Made by a program: the position numbers and the translations under genes. Positions 58,150-64,000 of a DNA stretch of 64,000 bases are shown here, in pieces. Under the pieces are notes generated by a model that was given only the letters and a program-made list of their open reading frames with translations, was not told where the DNA came from and ran no database searches. This DNA comes from Paramoeba atlantica (lineage: Eukaryota > Discosea). How positions within the stretch are numbered: the stretch's first letter is position 1; the number at the start of each line of letters is the position of its first letter. The stretch covers positions 558,001 to 622,000 of the forward strand of contig CDRNVI010000004.1 in assembly GCA_977017575.1 (NCBI GenBank), in the 5' to 3' direction.

Positions 58150-58600
58150 AAGGGCTGTTATTTTATTTTGTTGTGATAAGTTTACGTGGGTTTTTTTACG
58201 TGAGCTCTTAACGTTGGTCTTGTTTTTTCCCGTCGTGAACGTAAGTTCTTTCTTTCCACCTTTAGTTCATTTGTGTGAAACTTTGTATGAGTAGGAAGTT
58301 TGGGCTCGATTTTTACGTTAGAACATCTACAATTTAACTGAATGGAACCTTTATAGCTACACGGAATATAGAGCTGAATGTGAGCATGCATGATTTTTTG
58401 CTTGTTGTTAATTTTTTATTCCTAATTATAGTGTACATCAATAATGTATATCCTCCATGTACCCTTCACCCTTATGAAGAAGTGCCCCTTCACCCCTCAT
58501 TGACGCCCTCCTCCCCCGCCCTCTTCCTCTGCTCTCCTCGCCCTCTCTCCTGGACATGGATTTTACAAATTTGATTTTTTGTCGTATTATAAGTAAAAAA
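58150..58600. other. 3' region of the Ulp1-like transposon, noncoding
   Basis: Lies between the protease frame and the right terminal hairpin. No ORF recognised; it becomes C-rich and AT-poor at 58460-58560. Confidence 0.4.
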
Positions 58601-58900
58601 GGTGCCGCGAAGCGGCGCCGAATTTTTTTTCACACCCCTTTCATCGCCCCCCCCCTTTATTATGGACAAAAGCCGAAAAAGTGTCCATATTAAAGGGGGG
58701 GGTCACAGTAATAAAAAATAGTGTTCAAACATCAATTTTTATTGACAAGACAGCGTTCTCTTTTTTGTAGATCTAGATTCAAGACAGAGCTTTAGTACCT
58801 AGCATTATGGACCTGTTTTATAGGGAGAAGCACCTCCACACAAATTAGCAAATCACAATCTGTCCTTTTACCTCTTCCTTTACTCTTTCCTTTCCAAACC

Positions 58901-59782
58901 ATGCACAGAACTTCCTTTGCCAAACCCCTTTATCCATTCCCCCTGCATCGGAACCTTCGAGCACTCCCCTCTCCCTCTCCCCTCTCATTTCTTCCTTCTC
59001 GATCTTTTGTTACCTCTAAGATAACAAAGACAACGGCTCCTTTTATCGGAACCTCTCCTCCCCTACCTGAAACCTCTGATGGACCACAGAGGGGTCAAAC
59101 TCAGAATCTTTTTCCTGAAACCTCAGGATTTCAGAACGACAATGCTGAAATTCCACAAACCTCAGGGTTTCAACAACACAATGCTGAAATCTCACAAACC
59201 TCAGGATTTCAACAACATAATCCTGAAGTTTCACAAACCTCAGAATTTCAACAACACAATCCTAAAATTCCACAAACCTCAGGGTTTCAACAACACAATC
59301 CTGAAATCTCACAAACGTTAGAAACCCAAGCCCATAGAAATACAAAAACAGAAACCGAGCGAGGGAGCGAACCCCCCTCTCCCCTCTCCGGGCCTCTGTT
59401 TGCCCTCATCGACTTCAAAGCGTTTCAGTACAAAGTCTCCGAGGGGGATATCATTATGCTCCCCAGCTTTAAAGCTGAGATCGGGGAGTCGGTCTGTTTC
59501 CGAAAGTGTTTGATGGTCGGGGGGAGGACCTTCACCGCGCTCGGGCGTCCGTTACTCGACGGGGTCCGGGTGGTTGGGGTCGTGGAGGAACACAAGAAGT
59601 CACACAATGTGATTTACTTCCAGGACGTGAACAAACGGAGAGATGTCACGTGGCAGAACAACCGCAGGGATGTGGTGATTCTGCGCATCACGGAGGTGTC
59701 GTATGTCGCATCGAGAATTGTCGGTCCCGTGGAGAAGCACACGGGGAGGTTGGTGGAGGGGGACTTCACGGGGGGAGGATGA
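58901..59782 (+). CDS. Mitochondrial large-subunit ribosomal protein bL21m
   Basis: 293 aa. The N-terminus (MHRTSFAKPLYPFPLHRNLR) is Arg-rich without acidic residues, as in a mitochondrial presequence. Residues ~70-145 contain a 13-residue repeat (SQTSGFQQHNPEV and variants, five copies). The bL21 domain fills about 165-275: FALIDFKAFQYKVSEGDIIM matches the start of bacterial L21 (AVIKTGGKQYRVxEGD), and IGESVCFRKCLMVGG and PLLDGVRVVGVVEEHKKSHN follow in family order. It would be part of the mitoribosome large subunit. Bacterial L21 is ~103 aa, so the extra length is presequence, repeat and C-terminal extension. The start follows a pyrimidine-rich leader. Confidence 0.85.
   Translation: MHRTSFAKPLYPFPLHRNLRALPSPSPLSFLPSRSFVTSKITKTTAPFIGTSPPLPETSDGPQRGQTQNLFPETSGFQNDNAEIPQTSGFQQHNAEISQTSGFQQHNPEVSQTSEFQQHNPKIPQTSGFQQHNPEISQTLETQAHRNTKTETERGSEPPSPLSGPLFALIDFKAFQYKVSEGDIIMLPSFKAEIGESVCFRKCLMVGGRTFTALGRPLLDGVRVVGVVEEHKKSHNVIYFQDVNKRRDVTWQNNRRDVVILRITEVSYVASRIVGPVEKHTGRLVEGDFTGGG
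59100..59325 (+). repeat. 39-bp coding minisatellite in the bL21m gene
   Basis: Units such as TCACAAACCTCAGGATTTCA encode QTSGFQQHNPEI-type repeats. Five copies, with the outermost most diverged. They lie between presequence and ribosomal domain. Confidence 0.88.
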
Positions 59783-59849
59783 GGGGGGGGGAAGGGAGGG
59801 AACTACAACAATGGGGTAACAGCGCTTCTTTGTTGATTTGAAGGAGAAT

Positions 59850-61300
59850 CTCGTGAAAAGGTTCATGTCATAAAGTTTTCCATCCTGAGATGCACTGCGT
59901 CTCTCGAAATTTGTCCATACTTCGAGTTTGAGGTAAAGGGTTTGGAAAGGTCTGCATAGAAGCAAGTAATCATCAAGCATAAGCTTGCGAATACCTGTAT
60001 ACGTAGGCTTCGCAATGGGTTGCGTGACTCGACCTTTGAAGTTATCAAAGATCGTGCGAACTCAAGAATAGAAAGTTGCAAGGATAGGCTTTTTCAGGGA
60101 TCCGTTGAGTAGCAGGCCTGAGCAGTGGCCCACACTGCTGTAGATGCAACCGGCGATGTTCTATTGCCTTCCGAATTTTTCCTACTGCGTATTGAGAGTA
60201 GTCACAAAATTGAAAAGGCTGACACTTTCCTTTTTTAAGAAGGATAGCATAAAAACATTTTTTTCCCCTACCTGCATTAAACTTTGGGGAAGCATTGGTC
60301 ACATGAATTTGATGGAAGCCCCGTACTAAAGTTTGGATTTCGGCAGCATACCTTTTTTTCTAAGGTCGTTTTCTTTAGACTTTCTATGTCTTTACGTTTT
60401 TCACGTTCCCGACAGCTTTATGAAGTAAGTGCACCAACTTACCCGCACTTACTAATTCTCATGTTGTGGTTCTTTTCAAGCCTATGTGTGTGATGGTTCA
60501 GTGCTTCGAGAAGGTGCATCTTGACAAGACGCCTACGTCCTTGGGAATCCTAATATTAGAGGGGAGACGGCCGCTCGATCTGCAGTATTCTACCATATTC
60601 TGCCTATCAGGGGGGTTCTTTACAGGGTCGATCGTAGGGTTTCTGGACGGTTCTGCAGAAACGATCTGAATGAGTTGGGGGAAAACAAATGCATATTCGT
60701 GCCGCTCTCGTCCAGGACTTGCCGGGAAAATTATTCTTGCTTTTAAATATACTGAATTAATGAAGAAAAAAGGACTAGAAAAATCGAAGGGTGAAGAAAT
60801 AGTATAATTGTTGATTTCTGTGACAAGCTCCGACACAGTGATGTCATATTGCCGTGGTCTTGTCTTTTCGAAGTTTACCTCGACCTCACTGGGCGTCGGC
60901 ATAATCTTTTCTAAAGTGGGGCTGCGTCTTTCAAACGCGACACATAGCCTTCAATTTCTTCTCCGTGCTCCATAGGAAGCCCCCGCATAGTACCGTATAC
61001 CTTAACCCCTTCGTCATCACTCCACCCATCATCAAAAAAGCGTCAGATTCCGTAGTGGTTGCACCCGGTACCCAGTCGGAGTCCGTATCTGTCCGAGTCG
61101 TGTAGGTGAACTCGGAGGAAGACGTACTCGAAGAAGAAGACAAAGAAGAAGAAGAAGAAGCGCCATCAGAAAGATAGTTACTCGATTCTGCATCGTAGAA
61201 AGCAAAGTCTCCGGTTTGCTGAAAAAAATTTGCGAAAAAAACAGCAAATTTCGTAAATCTACGTGAGCTTATCTTCGCATTTTTTGACATTGCTTCCTTC
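59850..61300 (-). other. Possibly decayed minus-strand coding region, unknown
   Basis: No intact gene. Several minus-strand frames (60045-60302, 60498-60902, 60931-61302) have protein-like composition, including a C/H-containing stretch KKGKCQPFQFCDYSQ and an acidic Ser-rich run, but I recognise no domain. Near 60580 and 62015, ATTCTxCCATATTCTGCCTATCA occurs twice. Confidence 0.25.
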
Positions 61301-61790
61301 AATAAAACTTCGATTCTTTTTTAGTGGGTTCGTTGAACGCGGTGGTAGTTTTCAACGCGAAGCTCGCAGCATGAGTAACTTGAAAACAACCACCGCGTTT
61401 AACGAAGAGCCTAAAAAAGAAATTATTGGAACACGGGGTAGAAATCCAAATCGTCTGTGTTTGCTCATAGTCTGCTACTAAAAGCATTCTCCTTGAGCTG
61501 ACTCTCCTTGAGCTTTGCGGGGCAAGAATAGGATCGAGCAGACAGTGTATCGCGCCATGTCCTCGAGCGAACTCGCTTTCGTGGCATAAAAAGGGGGGAA
61601 AAAGAAAAATTGTCAAATTTTCACATGAAAAAAATAATGTTTTTTTCACCGGATTAAATCGTTTAATTTGAGCGGTCCGAATAAGCCAAAGACATACAAC
61701 TCTGAGAGAGCTCTCGAATGCGCTATTATTTTACAAAATTGAGCAAATTGTACAAATTTTAGACCCCCCAGGGTCAAGTGCCACCCCCTG
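61300..61790 (-). mobile_element. Relative of the 35146 element, broken by a foldback insertion
   Basis: The right end (61674-61790) matches the inverted ends of 35146: GAGAGCTCTCGAATGCGCTATTATTTT, AGACCCCCC and CACCCCCTG-TA. On the minus strand RRMLLVADYEQTQTIW matches HRMLLVKDYENTNSYS. The transposase N-terminus is cut off where the foldback element begins (61422), and no left end is seen. Confidence 0.65.
61315..61422. repeat. Foldback element end, copy inside a transposon
   Basis: TTCGTTGAACGCGGTGGTAG and its inverse ACCACCGCGTTTAACGAAGAG around a centre with AGCTCGCAGCATGAG; flanked by TTCTTTTTTAG and CTAAAAAAGAA. Same family as 5887, 34869 and 52262. Confidence 0.8.
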
Positions 61791-62070
61791 TATGTGCGCG
61801 GGGACAAAAATACGTACAGCGGCAAACATAAAACTAGAGTCCGTGTAAAGACAGTAAGTCTGTGTGGAAATATTTATTGCATTTAAAAAGTGCTGGAAGT
61901 ATTATTGGCTTTCGCTTCTGGTTATGAGCCCCTGATTTTGGTGTTACGAATACTAGCAAAAGCAGTAGACAAACTCGCCGAGAAGCGGCGCGGACTATTT
62001 TTCCGGTTTAGCTGAGTTTTGCCGTATTCTGCCATATTCTGCCTATCACCTCACCGGCCGGCCGCCCCCC
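61791..62070. other. Intergenic, no gene seen
   Basis: Spacer between a transposon end and the conserved structured block. No gene recognised. Confidence 0.4.
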
Positions 62071-62074
62071 TCTT

Positions 62075-62340
62075 AGATACGGTTTCTGCACCTTGTTGAC
62101 TTTCTTTCCCCAGCAACGGGCATAGTCTTACTGTATTTTTATGCCCGTTACCGGCCAGTACTAAGGCCGAAACTGTCTCTCTCTATTGTTGAAGCAGGGG
62201 ACGCGCTTCTACCCCTTTACCCCTTCCCGACTCACTCCCCTGGAGTGAGTGTGCTTACCTCTCTCGGCTTTCTTCGACTTTTTTTCTCTCCGAGAGGGGC
62301 ATGTGTCACGGTGGCCTCCCTTGAGGACCACTAGACCGTC
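62075..62340. repeat. Second copy of the SL-like/structured block
   Basis: Begins GATACGGTTTCTGCACCTTGTTG (compare GATACAGTTTCTGTACCTTGTTG at 8497) and follows 8520-8790 to CCCTTGAGGACCACTAG. The hairpin arms AACGGGCATA and TATGCCCGTT around a T5 run are fully paired here. The bases GT after TTG are missing, as is a ~20-base piece. Confidence 0.75.
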
Positions 62341-62919
62341 TATTTTGTGTACAGCGAAAGTGAAAAGACACGGGCGTCAAAGTCCATTATTAAGTCAAAG
62401 TCCATTATGTAAGCGTTTGCTGGACCGGTACGGAGCTTCCGAAATTAAAGCAAGCTGCTTACATTTCTTGAACAATGCAGCGTTTTGCATTCAGCATTGA
62501 AAAAAATTTCAGACATGTCGGGGAAACCGATGACAACTCATGTCGAAACTACGCTGCAGCTCTTGTTCGAACATAGCGAAAGTGACGAAGCGTCCTCACG
62601 AATGCGAGAAGCACTTCTTTATCACAAGACTCGTCTACAAAACCGGATGATGGATGGATTTTTCCCTCTATGGATTGAGATACTGTTTCTGTAGCGACAA
62701 CTTGCTGAGCAAAGTTGGCACACTCATCGAGCTTTATTGTAGTACGGGATCGTATGGTTGGTTGGTAAATCAGGGTGAAAGCGGGTAAATGGATCAATGA
62801 CCTGGGTAAAGTACCCGCGTTTACCACCATGTGGGTAATTACCCATTTACCCGTTTGAAAAAATTATCCATTTTATTGTATCTTCACAATACTGATTTCA
62901 AATCTTTACCACATTTTCC
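62341..62919. other. Intergenic with a hAT-like terminal remnant
   Basis: 62765-62850 (GGGTAAATGG, CCTGGGTAAAGTACCCGC, GGGTAATTACCC) resembles the subterminal parts of the hAT-like element at 41934. GAGATACTGTTTCTGTAGC at 62676 is another SL-like motif. The open frame 62485-62694 may be a decayed transposase piece; unproven. Confidence 0.4.
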
Positions 62920-63801
62920 ATGAGTCAAATATTCACCACTATATCTATTTGCGTGACTGTTTCAGGCCTGACAAGCAAAAGGGTAGGAGTTGCGGATGTA
63001 ACCCACACTCGAACACGTCTGGGTAAAGTGAGAGGAGCCATCCTGTCACAAAATATGCAAATGTTACACGTTATTGAAAACCTAGCGCCAAGTTCCGTAA
63101 TTAATACTAATAATGAAACAGAGGCATGCTTATGGGCTGGTGTCACTTGTAATTCCGACCATCAAGTGCTTGATATCGATTGGTCAGCCCGGGCATTGAA
63201 AGGAAATCTCTCTTGGGAGTATTTACCCCACACTACGTGCACTCTTCGTGTGGGAGATAATGAGCTTTGTGGATATTTCCCAGTTCGTTTCCTTCCTCCC
63301 AAGCTAACATATTTAAACATCCAATACAACCCCCTGTGTGGATCCTTTGATGCCGGCTCACTACCTGATGCGTTTGAAGAACTTTGGTCATCTGCGACGA
63401 AGTTTTCCGGCTTGCTTGATCTTACCTCACTACACGCTCCGTTGAAAGTGATTTCTTTGCCGCATAATGGGTTTTTCGGAAATCTGGATTTGACTTTGTT
63501 GCCAGGCACGCTCAGTAGAATTTTTCTTCACGGAAATCAATTTGTGGGAAGTGTGAACCTGAAGTGTCTTCCAAATAAACTGCAAGTTTTGTATTTGTCT
63601 CAAAATAATCTGGATGGTGAGTTGGAATTGCATTCTCTTCCACCTTTCATGTGTACACTTTCCCTGGGCAACAACGCATTTACGGGAAAACTATCGTTTG
63701 ATTCATTGCCTGCAACAATGGCACATTTAGATTTGAGGGGAAATAAGTGCCAATTGGAAGTGCAGTCTTTGGAAATTCCCAAATTTGTCCATATTAAGTA
63801 G
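62920..63801 (+). CDS. LRR protein with LRRNT-like cap
   Basis: 293 aa. The N-terminus (MSQIFTTISICVTVSGLTSK) could be a weak signal peptide, but it also encodes CTGTTTCAG, which would itself make an acceptor site, so the start is less sure than in the other family members. GKVRGAILSQ replaces the usual RGAxLPQEY. The cap (ETEACLWAGVTCNSDHQ) keeps the CxWxxVxC core. About eight LRRs follow (LPGTLSRIFLHGNQFVGSVN, LPNKLQVLYLSQNNLDGELE). The last ends at FVHIK. It is the most diverged complete family member in the window. Confidence 0.8.
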   Translation: MSQIFTTISICVTVSGLTSKRVGVADVTHTRTRLGKVRGAILSQNMQMLHVIENLAPSSVINTNNETEACLWAGVTCNSDHQVLDIDWSARALKGNLSWEYLPHTTCTLRVGDNELCGYFPVRFLPPKLTYLNIQYNPLCGSFDAGSLPDAFEELWSSATKFSGLLDLTSLHAPLKVISLPHNGFFGNLDLTLLPGTLSRIFLHGNQFVGSVNLKCLPNKLQVLYLSQNNLDGELELHSLPPFMCTLSLGNNAFTGKLSFDSLPATMAHLDLRGNKCQLEVQSLEIPKFVHIK

Positions 63802-64000
63802 TATACATTGGTTGCGTGAGTGCAGTTCCCTCGTCAAAAAGTTAGCTCCCTTGAAAATAGAATTTCATTTTATCTTGAGTTTTCGCTATAAAAAGATTTA
63901 CAGAACATAAATTTATATTTACAATGAAAACCGTACCACGTAAGAAATTCGCGCGACTAATCTATTAGTGTACTGATGGTACAAACGCTGTGCGTATTGT
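63802..64000. other. 3' flank, no gene seen
   Basis: AT-rich sequence after the last LRR gene to the window edge; nothing recognised. Confidence 0.4.

Larger units (their letters stand above)
56407..58708 (+). mobile_element. TA-flanked DNA transposon with transposase-like and Ulp1-like parts
   Basis: 2302 bp with perfect 27-bp inverted ends (CTGTGACCCCCCCCTTTAAT followed by ATGGACA) and TA on both sides. Inside each end are a second CCCCCCCTTTATTATGGACA copy and a hairpin GGCGCCGC-GCGGCGCC type (56476 and 58601). Two overlapping frames fill the interior (56622-57491, 57463-58149). The perfect ends suggest recent movement. It lies 11 bases after the poly(A) polymerase stop codon. A short relative is at 48085 and a protein relative at 13939. 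I cannot match the combination to a named family. Confidence 0.85.

Noticed and set aside
56407-58708. Polinton or virus-derived origin for the protease-bearing element
   Set aside because: No capsid, polymerase B or integrase, only 2.3 kb, TA target and a DDE_1-like transposase; a plain DNA transposon fits better.
1-64000. Bacterial or viral origin of the window
   Set aside because: Poly(A) polymerase of nuclear type, eukaryotic NMNAT, UBL-UBA protein, mitochondrial presequences, Tc1/hAT/LINE elements and lack of operon-like spacing or ribosome binding sites argue for a eukaryotic nucleus.

Overview
The window looks like nuclear DNA of a repeat-rich euglenozoan, most likely a kinetoplastid or close relative. 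Five things point that way. All intact host genes are intronless and lie on the + strand, as in a polycistronic cluster. Several genes have a pyrimidine-rich tract and AG just upstream, as for trans-splicing. A tyrosine-recombinase retroelement has the part order gag, recombinase, RT-RNase H known from trypanosomatid VIPER. A LINE 5' fragment carries a 2A-type NPGP motif, as in ingi/L1Tc. A 39-nt sequence at 8481-8519 ends almost like the conserved 3' end of euglenozoan spliced leaders. The species cannot be named from the sequence, and gene density is much lower than in Leishmania or Trypanosoma.

Host genes, left to right: leucine-rich-repeat (LRR) protein (1535), NMN adenylyltransferase (2590), frameshifted LRR gene (3922), HMG-box-like mitochondrial protein (6453) and a tandem pair of paralogues (16177, 17228), LRR gene (25582), TrmA/RlmD-like m5U-methyltransferase homologue lacking the catalytic Cys (29135), LRR genes (37712, 39745 plus a partial tandem copy, 45333), UBL-UBA protein with a large minisatellite (48509), a disordered protein of unknown function (50700), nuclear-type poly(A) polymerase (53915), mitochondrial ribosomal protein bL21m (58901) and a last LRR gene (62920).

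Between the genes the DNA is mostly mobile elements at different stages of decay. There are Tc1-like elements with TAAACCCC ends (11-530, 24587-25515, 32472-33799, remnants near 46530-47420). A second Tc1/mariner-type transposase has unusually wide catalytic spacing (12128-13629). Small TA-flanked derivatives lie at 33821-34403, 35146-35883 and about 61300-61790. A hAT-like element (41934-44055) carries an 8-bp target duplication. A 2.3-kb element with perfect 27-bp ends (56407-58708) joins a DDE-transposase-like N-terminal half to a Ulp1-like cysteine protease. There are also a VIPER-like fossil (19534-24300), zinc-knuckle gag-like fossils (14547-15892, 36224-37491), LINE 5' fragments (7399-9540, 44880-45150), a dispersed foldback family, and a 208-bp satellite array framed by inverted repeats (10113-11713).

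The housekeeping genes have unrelated roles (NAD synthesis, RNA modification, ubiquitin handling, mRNA 3' ends, mitochondrial translation). That fits a polycistron rather than a functional operon. The LRR genes share an N-terminal cap resembling the plant LRRNT_2 module and appear to be spreading by segmental duplication. The most unusual items are the transposase/Ulp1 element, the spliced-leader-like sequence with its conserved flanking block, the Cys-less methyltransferase homologue whose 3' end was duplicated onto the leader of an LRR gene, and the satellite array inside inverted repeats.
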